This document shows positions 1 to 56,369 of a DNA stretch of 64,000 bases, piece by piece (the first letter of the stretch is position 1; every line of letters starts with the position of its first letter). The position numbers and the translations under genes are program-made. The DNA is from Glandiceps talaboti. Taxonomy: Eukaryota; Hemichordata; Enteropneusta; Spengelidae. The notes under the pieces were generated by a model, which did no database searches, was not told the DNA's origin, and was given only the letters and a program-made list of their open reading frames with translations. The stretch covers positions 26,663,449-26,727,448 of the forward strand of contig NC_135553.1 of NCBI RefSeq assembly GCF_964340395.1. Reading direction: 5' to 3'.

Positions 1-1237
1 GGTGCGCTTCTGGGGACAAGTTTGTCTGGAGCATGCAAGGCTGTCATTGCAGTGGAGTATCCTCAAAAATAATACTAGTATTCTGCATAAAAGTATTCCT
101 CTCAAATAATCAAAAAGCTCATCAATTGCCAGTACAACACTTCAAAACACCCGATAATCTGTTTTTGAATTCTTCAATTCAAATGCATCAACAGTCAGCA
201 CATTACGCTTGCACTAAGTATGTAAAATAGACACATCATATGCAACAAAACTCCCACATCTAAGCTTTTGGAATGCATATGGATAAGTTTGCAACAGAAA
301 TCCCCACATCTAAGCATTTGGAATGCATGGACGAGTTTTCATTCAAAGTTTTGACATCAAAAGATTTACTGCGCATAATGTACCCAACCAATGTTGGTAG
401 TCAAGGATTTTTTACTTTTTGTACTTTTTGTACACGTCATTTACATTAATTGTTATATCAGTCGCACTTTTACTTTTAAATCTGGCGTGTGCCTGCTGTT
501 CTCCATGAGTCAATGTTTCTGAACTAAAATGTTGATTTCAAAGGTATAAATTGACAAAATTATTCAAGTTAAAAAATGCAAATGGTAAATATAATTATAT
601 TGATCATCAGATGTTTGAAAATTCAAATTTCATCAATAATTTAATTTTTAGGTACTAGTACAAGCATAGTGAATTGTAGCATTTGAAGCATAGAATTCAA
701 GAATACATCAGCAGAACATTTGGGTGTTTCTAAGTGTTGTACTGACCATTGATAGGTTTTTTTATGGTCTGTTCTTTATTCAGCTATTTTTATAATGCAA
801 GTCATGCATGGTCTGGAGTGGTTGCACATTCAACCTCATACCTCATTCAGTGTTTACACTATTTTGTTTACAGGGTGATTATATCCACATAACCAAAGCA
901 CCACTATCACCCATTTAAGTAATTAACCACAACAATTAGTTCTAGTGTCTGTCTATCTTGGTTTACTAACAGCTTGCTTTCAAAACCATTACTTCTTTTA
1001 CAAAGTGAAAAAAAATGATGATTTGAGATTATGTTGGCAGGCAAGTGGTTAGCTTGTACACCTCTTGAAATGTGGCTTTGAACACACTGCTACTTATAAC
1101 ACTATGTAAACCTTATACACATTGTCACTTAATATGCAACATCAGCTTCAGCATTATACATTCATACCTTCCACAAAGTTTACTACTGAAGTAATGAATT
1201 TTAGAACAAACTAGAGAATGATGAAATCTGAAATTAC
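1..1237. other. TBL3 intron 15, no gene seen
   Basis: AT-rich sequence without recognisable exon, RNA gene or tandem repeat. It must be intronic because TBL3 exon 15 ends in a donor at 1237 and the reading frame is incomplete. Confidence 0.6.
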
Positions 1238-25972
<24,735 letters not shown>

Positions 25973-26619
25973 CTTAAAACACTACGTTGTAGCACGCATG
26001 CTCGATAACCTTTGAACACACATGGCGTTATCGAATTTATTGGAGGGGCGGTGGGGTGGACCATAGACGCGGGGATTTGGAAAAAGTTTAAGATTATTCC
26101 GTGGGATGACTATATCCATGGAAAGGGTCGGAAATGAAATACATGATCATAGGTTGAAATTAATTTTCAAGTATTAAATTATACATGGTTCATATTGAGT
26201 CGAAGAAAACGTAGGTAAAACATGCCCAGTCCTCTGAAGCTGTACAAGACTATTGAATTCAAGTTCTTTTAAAATAACACAGTCCTAAAAGCATTTTTTC
26301 AATGCATACATTGTATATTGAGTCGATACTGTTGAATTGAATTTGTTTTGGGATGAAGTGACCGCCACCCGTTACCTTATAACCCTCTCAATCCTAGTGG
26401 TGTAGTCCAAAGTTACTCTTCATTGACCAGAGTCTGTCATTGACTATGTATGCACTCAGACCAATAACAAGTAGTACTAGTAGTCTGAGGTATGCACCGA
26501 CAAATTCATTTGTGCAGGTACAACCACAGGAAAAGCAGGCGTACGTGTAACTGATTGATTGATTGATCGATCGATTGATCGATTGTTTGATTGGATAATT
26601 GATCAATTGAATGTTTGAT

Positions 26620-26975
26620 TTTGTGGTGAAAAACCGTGACATTAAGTGCCCAAGTGAAAAACCTATTGAAAATCTGAAATAGAATATAGATACTAGTACT
26701 TAGGCAAAATCTCCATATGTGTTTTCTAAATATGTGGATAAATTTCAACCAATTGCGATTTTTTTTTCAAAAATCGAACATGAATGATTATGAATAATCC
26801 GTGACATTAAGTGGCCAAGTGATATACCTATTGAAAATCTCATATACAATATAGATATTTAGACAAAATCTCCATATCTGTTTTCTAAATATCTGGATAA
26901 ATTTCACCCAATTGCGATTTTTTCAAAAATCGGACGTGAATGTACACAAGACCATTCAATTTTCGAAAACATAAA
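26620..26975. repeat. Tandem pair forming the left arm of a long inverted repeat
   Basis: Two direct copies (about 26634-26785 and 26800-26970) start GTGACATTAAGTG and contain AAAATCTCCATAT and ATTGCGATTTTT. The second is mirrored at about 31190-31370 on the other side of a 4.2-kb spacer. Confidence 0.85.
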
Positions 26976-30190
<3,215 letters not shown>

Positions 30191-30204
30191 GAGCTAATAG
30201 AGCA

Positions 30205-30440
30205 CGAGTATAAAGTTGGCGTCAGATTCAGATTCAGGTAGCACCATATTGAGCGTCAGATAGCCTCAGATCCGAATACACTCGACGGCAGTGAAGCAGA
30301 ATCCTTCCCAGTAGTCTCAACAGTATTATTTCAGGTTTGAGTCCATCCGGTGTCTTCGGATCTGAGGCCACATGACGCTCAATATAACTTTCACAAGATA
30401 ACGCTACCTGAATCTGAATCTGACACCAACTTTGTACTCG
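30205..30440. mobile_element. Hairpin (foldback) MITE, 236 bp
   Basis: The left arm CGAGTATAAAGTTGGCGTCA continues through GATTCAGATTCAGGTAGC. The right arm is its reverse complement ending TTTGTACTCG at 30440. Weaker complementarity continues inward (TTGAGCGTCA/TGACGCTCAA, CTCAGATCCGAA/TTCGGATCTGAG), so nearly the whole element can fold. No coding capacity. Confidence 0.88.
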
Positions 30441-30579
30441 TTTGATCGATTAATTACTCAATTTGGTCATTGATATTCATCGCATTATTAGCAAAACCTA
30501 ATCAGTTCTGGCCATTACCCTACAGAACATGTCTATGAAATTTCGTTTGAATTGATGCAGACGTTTTTTGGGAAATGGT

Positions 30580-30580
30580 G

Positions 30581-30619
<39 letters not shown>
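30580..30619. repeat. (CA)n microsatellite
   Basis: ACACAC repeat of about 40 bp in a dispersed repeat whose flanking text (AACCTAATCAGTTCT) recurs near 51000. Confidence 0.95.
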
Positions 30620-31019
30620 TTTCATCAGTATATTATAACCTTCCTTACGGAAGGTAAAAAAACATAAGACGTGCGGCCATTGTTCAGTGTGGTGAATCTG
30701 GTCACGTGATGCCGAAAACATAATTACCCAATTCTAACAAAGTGTGATTTGTACAAGTTAGGATCAGTTAGGTGCCTATGTGATGTAAACTACTAGAGTG
30801 TATATGCAGAGTACTCAGAGAGAAATTTAGTGCTAAAGGATAAGACATGCCGCCTCCTTTGAGTGTGGCGCTCTTGCCGCTCAATGTAATCTCGGGTCAC
30901 GTGATACCGAAAAACCTATTGACCAAATTTGAATCTGCATTTACACAAGTCACATTGTGATTTTTAAATGAAAAATTGGATGGCCAGTTTGTATACCTCT
31001 ATTGGCTTTGATTTTAAAG

Positions 31020-31550
31020 TTAGCGATTTTGAGTTTAAATATTTGTTACCAATATTTGAAAACTATGGTGAATCTTTAATTAGCGAATGTCATCTCTGAC
31101 ACACAAAATTGATAATTTTGGCAAAAATTGATTTTGAATATGACAAATCAAATCGGTATATCACTTGGCCACTTGATGTCGCAGATTCTTTTATCTTTTT
31201 GAAAATTGAATGGTCTTGTGTACATTCATGTCCGATTTTGAAAAAATCGCAATTGGGTGAAATTTATCCAGATATTTAAAAAAAACACATATGGAGATTT
31301 TGCCTAAATATCTATATTCTATTTGAGATTTTCAATAGGTATATCACTTGGCCACTTAATGTCATGGATTCGCTAAGGGCTTTGACTTTAAAGATAGCAA
31401 TTTTGAGTTTAAATATTTGTTACTAATATTTGAAAATATCTTTAGTGAGTCAATGTCATCTCTGACTAAATTGATAATTTTGGCAAAAATTGATTTTGAA
31501 TATGACAAATCAAATCAGTATATCATCTGGGCACTTGATGTCATGGATTA
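31020..31550. repeat. Tandem ~360-bp duplication and right arm of the inverted repeat
   Basis: The stretch AGTTTAAATATTTGTTAC through GACAAATCAAATC occurs at about 31030-31160 and again at 31395-31520. Between them, 31190-31370 is the reverse complement of 26800-26970. Confidence 0.8.
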
Positions 31551-31799
31551 TTTCTGCACTAATTGTTATATGCATGTTTTGATAATTATGTATTTGTGTT
31601 ATCTGTTGAAATTTGAAATAGACATTATAATCTTTGTTAGCTATGAAAAGTTTAATATCATTAAAACAGTTAATTCTATGATATTATTGAGGCAACACAG
31701 AAAGAGGAGATGCCACCATTTTCAACCACTAGGAATTGAGAAATGTAAACCTTTAGTAGGAAAAGTCAATATCAACGTGTAATGAGAAATCTACTCATT

Positions 31800-32860
31800 T
31801 ATTTATTATAGAAAACGAGATTCACTTTATTTTATATTGTAGTTTCTACAATGGCATACATAATACTTACATTAACACAGCAAATAACACAGAATACATC
31901 ACACTGTCAGAGACAATAAGAAATTGAACTACATGTACTTGGTGACAATTCAGGTTAGAATACTCACACTGAATGTAAAATTACCCTTTTTCACTGTAAC
32001 CTCTCTATATTGTCAATGTATCCTTTTTTTTGTTCAAGGTGACTTATAAGCCTGATGGGCTGGGAGGTATTTTATTACCTCATGTCCCTATAATAAAATA
32101 ATCTACTACAACTACTTTTGGGTGTTTTCTTTTAAATGTCTTTTTCTCTTTGCACATGTGGTGGTCCTGGAAAGGAGAACGCGTTTGGTTGCTTTCAGTG
32201 ACAAGCATCAACAATGATGGCATCTAGTTATTGGCAATCGCCATCAAGCAAACACCAAGTTTTTTGTTAGCTCAGCACCACCCATGGTTTTGTTGTTGTT
32301 AATGTTGATGTTGTTGTTTTTACAGTGAATAATGTTGCATTTGAAACCATATCATAACCAGGTTATTGTGTACATGTATGTCTAAACATGTTGTTAATTG
32401 TTTTGTTCATTTCAAATGTGTATTGGACAACTACTACAGAGAAATGAAAAGTATTCATCTGATTGTTTGATACGGTGTCATTACAGTGTCAATTCTCACC
32501 ACTAAAACCATTACTGAAGTAAAGATTAGAAGTAAAAACAATAAATGTATGACTCAAACAAATAATATAACTTACCTGTAGCAGCAAGAGTAATAACCAC
32601 AATATTTATTTCTAATACAATTATATAATGCTGTACGATACAAGTGAAACAACATAAACTAAAGTTTAGCTACACTGGGTGAAAAGATAAATGGTGGCTT
32701 AAATCAACTGTTATATGATTCATATTTAACAGATATTAGAGGTATGTAGACTCACCCATCAAGGTCAGTGAGTGCTTGTTTAGTCTACATATTAGTCAGT
32801 AGTGAATTATCTTGTTATCATGTCTTGACATCATTGCTATCTCATAAGCTCTGATTATCT
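31800..32860. other. Downstream of HTRA2: possible 3' UTR and polyadenylation signals
   Basis: On the minus strand AATAAA occurs at about 32604-32609 (~560 bp after the HTRA2 stop) and again near 31797-31806. Either could end the HTRA2 transcript. No coding signal. Confidence 0.35.
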
Positions 32861-33164
32861 TTCTAATGTCACCACCAAATACCAAGGCAATCGGTCTGGT
32901 GGCTTTTGACTGAAGTCATTTACACACACACACACGCACGCACGCACACACACATACACACACGCACACACACACACACTATGCACTACTGAACCAGTTT
33001 AGTTGTACATAAAACAAGTTTTGTTGTTCATATAAGGCATTACTGAAGTAGTAGGAAATTTCCTTTTTAAATTCATATATGTAACGGCATAATCATGCAG
33101 ATCAATACAAAAATTCAATGCATTCCAGGAAATTAGATTATTAAACACTGCAGTATGGTTTGGT

Positions 33165-50107
<16,943 letters not shown>

Positions 50108-50140
50108 TCCGAAAACACGGAAGCAGACGTCCAGATACAA

Positions 50141-50152
50141 TGCGCATGCGCA
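50141..50152. promoter_or_regulatory. Palindromic NRF1-binding consensus in HTRA2 promoter/5' UTR
   Basis: TGCGCATGCGCA, the ideal NRF1 site, lies 34 bp upstream of the HTRA2 ATG. NRF1 controls many nuclear genes of mitochondrial function, so the site fits the gene. The match is seen directly; use in vivo is inferred. Confidence 0.75.
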
Positions 50153-50279
50153 TGGTAATCGATCCAAACTCTATCCAAACTTAGAGGGCGTCATTTAAAA
50201 TTATTTGTAGGACCCGCAAAGAACTAATATTATCATGATTATACAAGCTTGGTTTAGTCGTGTGACCTCGTGTCAAATT

Positions 50280-51060
50280 AGAAAATAACCAGATTTAAAC
50301 TGAATGCCTCCCGTGAGGGTAAAACCATAGATTTTTGGTCCTACGCATATTGTTGGAATGCCAAATTCTGAGCTATAGCATTATTATACATTATTACCCT
50401 TTAATTGGAAAATTAACAATTATGTGATGAAACTATGTGAAATTTGAAGCTTACATAGTTAGCATATTGCCTTCTGTATATCATCAATGCATGTACAAAA
50501 TTATCTGAAATTTAAAGCATTTTAAATATCTTGCCTAATTATCAAAAGTGATTATTTATGCAAATTACACGCCACAATAAAAAACTACATAAACTACATC
50601 AAAAACATGTGATTTGTTATGGTTGATGTATGTACCAAGTTATATGAAATTTCAAGTAGGTTGCGATCTTAAGATATAGCCTAATCACAATAAATCATTA
50701 ATTATGCAAATTACTTATTAAAACTAAATACTTTGACAACGGCCTTTATAGGACAGGTGTGCTTATTAGGGTTGGTGTATTTACCAGATTGGGCATTCTA
50801 AAGATATACAGCTCAATTACTGCAAATTATTAATTATACACATTAGTCATTAAAACTTCATACGACACATGTGCGTTCTTATGGTAAACGCATGTACCAA
50901 ATTATATTGAATTTGAAGTGTGCATTCTTAAGATATAACCTAATTACTAAAAACCATCAATTATGCAAATGACTAATTAATGTTCATTGGGTATTTACCA
51001 AAACCTAATCAGTTCTTGTGATTAGCATATGGCAAGTTTCATTAGAATCGATGCTATCTA
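50280..51060. repeat. Degenerate ~90-130 bp tandem/dispersed repeat
   Basis: Modules with AAATTATATGAAATTTGAAG, TTAAGATATA.CCTAATTAC and TATGCAAATTA recur four to five times. The start (AACCAGATTTAAACTGAATG) also occurs at 29243-29263, and the end (AACCTAATCAGTTCT) near 30498. Confidence 0.65.
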
Positions 51061-51224
51061 ACATTTTGTATTTGAACATATTGACTGTTCCTGTCAGGCT
51101 CTATGTATATGTAATATATTGCATTAAAAAAACAACGTTTTTTGATGCGTATTAAATATATGTTTAAGTTTCGAGTTATAGGCAGAGTGCTTATGGAGCT
51201 TAATCCACGCCAAAAGTCGAACTC

Positions 51225-51495
51225 GTCAAGTGATAAGTCAAGTACATCAAGTGACAAGTCAGGTACACCAAATGACAAGTCAAGAACGTGAATTGACATG
51301 TCAGGTCCGTCAAATGACAAGTAAGGAACGTCAAGTGATACTAGTAAGTCAGGTCCGTCAAGTAACAAGTCAGGAACATCAAGTGACAAGTCAGGTCCGT
51401 CAAATGACAAGTCAGGAACGTCAAGTGATAAGTCAGGTCCGTCAAGTGACAAGTCAGGAACGTCAAATGACAAGTCAGGAACGTGAAATGGTAAG
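51225..51495. repeat. 21-bp tandem repeat with 42-bp super-unit
   Basis: Units of GACAAGTCAGGAACGTCAA and GACAAGTCAGGTCCGTCAA alternate for about 13 copies. Stop-free frames on both strands (SQVRQVT/SQERQMT and DVPDLSL/DGPDLSL heptads) follow from the length being a multiple of three. Confidence 0.93.
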
Positions 51496-52094
51496 TCAAA
51501 CTCTTGACGATGAATCAATCTGTACAACTACCAAACTGTGTACATAGTTGAAGTTCTTGGTACCCCTTAGTATGGTTGATAGTCAACCCAAATACGTCAC
51601 GACGCGTCATGCCCTACGTCATATTTCGTCATGCAAGGTTTCCTCAGATTCTAATTAGTAAGCTAGGGATGACAACGGTGATCGCTTCTTGAGCGCATGT
51701 TAAAACAGAGGAAGTAGTTGCACACAACGCATAATAAACTTTTAAATGGGCGATAGAGGTGTGTTTTTGTTTTGTTTATTTGTGTGCTGTTGTGTTTGGC
51801 TGATGATGTAATAAACTAGCCATGGTGATCTAAAGTTGGATCTTTTATGTCTTTCAAATTTGACAAGGGCGATCCTTTGTTGCTTATAAACACAATAAAG
51901 GAATAACACTCTGGGTTAGATTCAGAGTCGATATATTCACATGATGTATGATGGAAGGAAACAAGAACTACGTGATTTATCACAAAAATAAAACAAATGC
52001 ATCCACATTCAATTTTCGTTTGAATGTTCACATCATGAAATAACATATCTTCAGAATTTACTGCAGGTAACACCTATCTTCAGTAATGAGGTGG

Positions 52095-54665
52095 ATGTAT
52101 ACACGCATGCTATGGCGTTGAATGCCTGCCAATATTCGACTATATGCAATACTGCAATGACTATATGCAATACTGCAATGACTATATGCAATACTGCAAT
52201 GACTATATGCGATATGACTACATGAGATGATTACATGCGATATGACTACATGCGATGTGACTACATGAGATGACTACATGCGATATGACTACATGAGGTG
52301 ACTACATGCGATGCGACTACATTAGATGACTACATGAGATGACTACATGCGATATGACTACATGCGATGACTACATGCGATATGACTACATGAGGTGACT
52401 ACATGCGATGTGACTACATGAGATGACTACATGCGATATGACTACATGAGATGACTACATGCTATACTGCGATGCGAGATGATGACATGATATGCGGCGA
52501 TTTTGTAATGACGTTATGCCATTCGTAGATTATTCAATATGAATAAGGGGTAGACCATTCGATATCCTGGGGGGCTTTGAAGATTGGTGGAGAGTCATTA
52601 TTTTTTTTCCCACCTGCTTGCCTGAGAATTATTTTTTTCTCCTTCGCCTATGCTGGCAACTTTTTTTTTCTTTGCTTTTCTGAGATATCCGTATTTTTTT
52701 TTTACGTCAATGTTGAACACCTACATTTGTTGCCACAATTTTCTGTTTGGTTTTGGCACACGGTAATAGAGAGAGTAAAAAGATGTTCTATGACACACAT
52801 ATTATATTTAGAAAACTACATATTTCATACATGTTTGATTTTCAATTAAATAAACATCGTTGACAGTTTTTATGCCATGGTATGGTGACGCACTGAAAAT
52901 ACAAATCGGAAACTTGATTGGTGAGCTCAAACATTCAGATAGACCAGTCAGTTTCTCAAGCTTGGGGGATGGGGGGTGTCAGTGGTTTTTTTTCCATTGG
53001 GCCGACAAAAAGTCACTGACCCCCCTGAATAAAGTTTCATAGCATCTGACAGTAAGTTGTAGAGGGAAGAGCTTTGAGACTGGGATATGTCCACCTCTTG
53101 TGTGTTATTGTGTGTGTGAATGGGGGGGGGGGGGTTTCTAGGGTTCTACAAAACGGCCTGGAGGATTTTTACTTCTAAAGGCAATGTTTAGGCTATTCAC
53201 AGACACTTTCAGACAATAATTTACAAGCTTTACAAGGCAGCTCTAACATGTAAAAAGCAACTACATAAGGTTGAAACATGTTTGAAATAAAGTTCCATAG
53301 CATCTTGACAGTAAGAGGTGGAGGGAAGAACTTTGATTTGAGGCTTGGACATGTCTACGTTTTTTTTTACCAATTTTGGTGAATCTTATTGTTGGTTTAA
53401 CGAATGAGTGGCCTCTGAGGTGATGGAGTGCAAGGGGTCCCCCCGCCAGATCTGCAGTTTTTTGTTTCTATTTAGGCAATTTTTAGGTTATGCATAGCCT
53501 CTGAGATATATATTGCCAAGCATCGAAAAGCTAAAGTAAATATAACTTTTTACATAAGTTTTCCATGTTATAAAAGTGGGCCTGTAACATTGGTATAGGG
53601 GCATTGATATTGCATGTATAGTAAAGTTACTGATGTGTTAGAGCACTTTAGGAGGTCATACCTAGTGTACAATAGAAACTTGAATTTGAGTTGTGGTGTC
53701 GATACATGTAGTGTCTGAAATAGGAAGTATAGCATCCCTTTTGACAAATTCATACTGAAGAGACTAGAACAATTTAGATTAAGTTCTTTTATAAACTATC
53801 CAATAGTATGAAGGTTACCATTACAAAACCTTCAAGTTCACTTTTGCCCCAAAGTGTAAGATAAGTGAAGCACTGATTGTGAAACAGCCAAACACTTACA
53901 TTGCATGTTCTGTAACTAGTGTGGTAGCTAGGTAATACATGTATTATATGTATAATGTTATGTATAGTTATTTATGAACCCTTACATGAAGTAATATTTA
54001 AACCATTTACGAAAGAAACAGAGAAAAGAACAAATATATATATATGTACCACATGCTAACGAAACTGACTGGTACCTGACATGTGTTTGAAACTGTTTGT
54101 CATGATTTGACAAGTGTCCTGGTTGGAGAGGTACGAGCAAGTTGAACAGTATACTCGAACCTGTGCATCATTTCCCTGCCAAGACATTTTTTTTTCCATA
54201 ACCCTCTCATATCCGGATTTTTTTTCAAGCAAATCCATTTGGCATCTTTTTTTCCCCGAAATCTTCCAAGCCCCCCCCCCCGGATATCAAATGGTCCACC
54301 TCTTACCACGTGCAACGGTGCAACATGCTGAGGAGTACTCCCTAGCCTGTTTCATATCAATACTCGTATTATGCGTATTGAATAATCTACGAATGGCATA
54401 ACGTCATTACAAAATCGCCGCATGTCACCATCTCGCATCGCAGTATTGCATATAGTCATCTCATGTAGTGATGTCGCATGTAGTCATCTCATGTAGTCAC
54501 ATCGCATGTAGTCATCTCATGTAGTCATATCGCATATAGTCATTGCAGTATTGCATATAGTCATTGCAGTATTGCATATAGTCATTGCAGTATTGCATAT
54601 AGTCATTGCAGTATTGTATTTTCGAATATTGGCAGGCATTCTACGCTATAGTACGTGTACGTTAT
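52095..54665. mobile_element. ~2.6-kb element with long inverted arms and subterminal tandem repeats
   Basis: Left arm 52095-52590 and right arm 54255-54665 are reverse complements. Both carry GAATGCCTGCCAATATTCGA at the outer end, then ACTGCAATGACTATATGCAA repeats, GACTACATGCGAT/GAGAT repeats, and a block with GTAATGACGTTATGCCATTC. The ~1.65-kb core has T-rich tracts and no transposase that I can see; a ~70-bp block (CATAGCATC.TGACAGTAAG) is duplicated inside it. Foldback-type or large non-autonomous DNA transposon. Confidence 0.85.
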
Positions 54666-56280
54666 AGAATGACTGGTACAGTGATGTCAATGAATGTCTT
54701 CAACATTTGTGCAGAAGTCACCAAAGTATTAATGTAAGAATCTCTAGTTAATCGATTCATTTTTTCTTGTTCAGCACATATTCAAGTCTTTATTCAGACG
54801 TGAGGTATATTTGTTTACTTGATAAATGTAGTAAGAACAGTTTGAATTCTAAAGGTACTAGCATTAATATTCCATTTTATGTTAGCTCAGAAGAAAAAAC
54901 AATTATACATTTGCATGTACCAAAATAAAATGACACTGCCAAACATGGTTTGTACTTTTGACTTCCTTTATCAGGACGTATCTGGACTTTATATGCGTAT
55001 AAAGATACTTCTGTGTGTCCCACTTGGATGTAGCACAGGGGCGGGTCAGTGTCTCAATGAAATTATATTTTCATTTACCAAAGCAATCAGTTCACGTGAC
55101 ACGTTTGATTGACAGTTGTCATTGGTATATATTGTTGGATTGATAGTTATATGTTTACTCGAGTGTGCTATCTTCATAAAAATCGTCTTAAACACTTCTA
55201 AATTAAATCCTCCTCACATAAAGAAAGAAGCGACCAAAAATTTGACTGCTCATATCGTTGAATCCCGAGAAATCAACTGTCTTATGAAGCTTTCCACAGT
55301 TAATAAACTAGTTGTCTTGCCATTTCTTGCCCTAATATGTGGATAATGTTGTTCCACCTATTTTAGACAGAGAGTATATCTGGCCTGAATTACATTTCCG
55401 CGCAAATGCAAACCGAGGGAACGAACAGCACTTAGGGAAGGGGTGGGGGCTGATGAGAAAATATTTTGTACAAATTGTTTCCCAGTTCCCTCTTCCCTTC
55501 AAGCTCACAAAAAAAAACGTTGTCGCTGATTTTCATTTGTGCAGTTATATGGCATACTTCCCGTATTCTGGAGATGTGCAAATGTATGATACACTAGTAA
55601 AAAATAACAGTGGTAATCGACTTCAGTGTTCATACATAATAAGAGATTTCTTTATAAGTGTGGGATTTGCAAGGAGAGGTTGGATCGTAATCTATATTTG
55701 GAGATACTTAGCCAACCCCATTCAATTGTGGTTTGGCGCAGGAACAGCATACCTTGATCACCCATGGGGAGTATTCTGGAATAGGGCTCAATCATTTGGT
55801 AACCTTGCCAAAATAAACCACAGGCTAGCATTGAAAGGGTTCTGGAAAATTCATTAAACGGAATAATTTTTAACCGACACAATATGCACATTATGCAAGT
55901 TTTTCGATTTGCCAATCCCCTCTCAGCGCAACGGAGGATGTTTTTAGACATGGTATTAAGTGTGTAAGTAATGTTTATGATAGTCCATATATGCAGGGTT
56001 TGTGTCCAGAGGACATCCATAAATCACCCTGCCACTTAATTTATTCATGAATTCACAAAACAACAGGAAATAAACAAATGGTAAAATCATGCATATGTCC
56101 CTTTGGAGTTTCACCCCTTTCCGTGTATTACCATTTAGTCGGATCAGTAGATGTTTACACTCACGGCATAATGCGTTAATTTGGGCAAATAGTGAGTTTG
56201 TTCTAGCAAGCTAATTAATGCAAAGCTGATAAAAACTCAGATAAGACATTGATATCAGGTAGGAAATAGAAAAAAACAGT
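54666..56280. other. Unassigned region with one dispersed-repeat copy
   Basis: The plus-strand open frame 55339-55857 overlaps a repeat (AGATTTCTTTATAAGTGTGG, TATTTGGAGATACTTAGCCA) also found inverted at 28170-28265, so I do not call it a gene. Confidence 0.5.
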
Positions 56281-56369
56281 AAGAGGAAACAGTATTTAAA
56301 ACTTTATTTGAAATATACAGAAAATAACATTAGAAATCCGGAAAATCGCGAGTACAAAATTGATCATTG

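Noticed and set aside
50108-50167. 20-codon N-terminal extension of HTRA2
   Set aside because: The longer frame begins with TTG and contains the NRF1 site; the first in-frame ATG is at 50107.
51054-51547. Overlapping open frames on both strands with heptad-like repeats
   Set aside because: By-product of the 21-bp repeat; no other sign of coding.
55339-55857. 172-codon plus-strand open frame
   Set aside because: Its middle part matches a repeat also present inverted at 28170-28265; no known domain or promoter.
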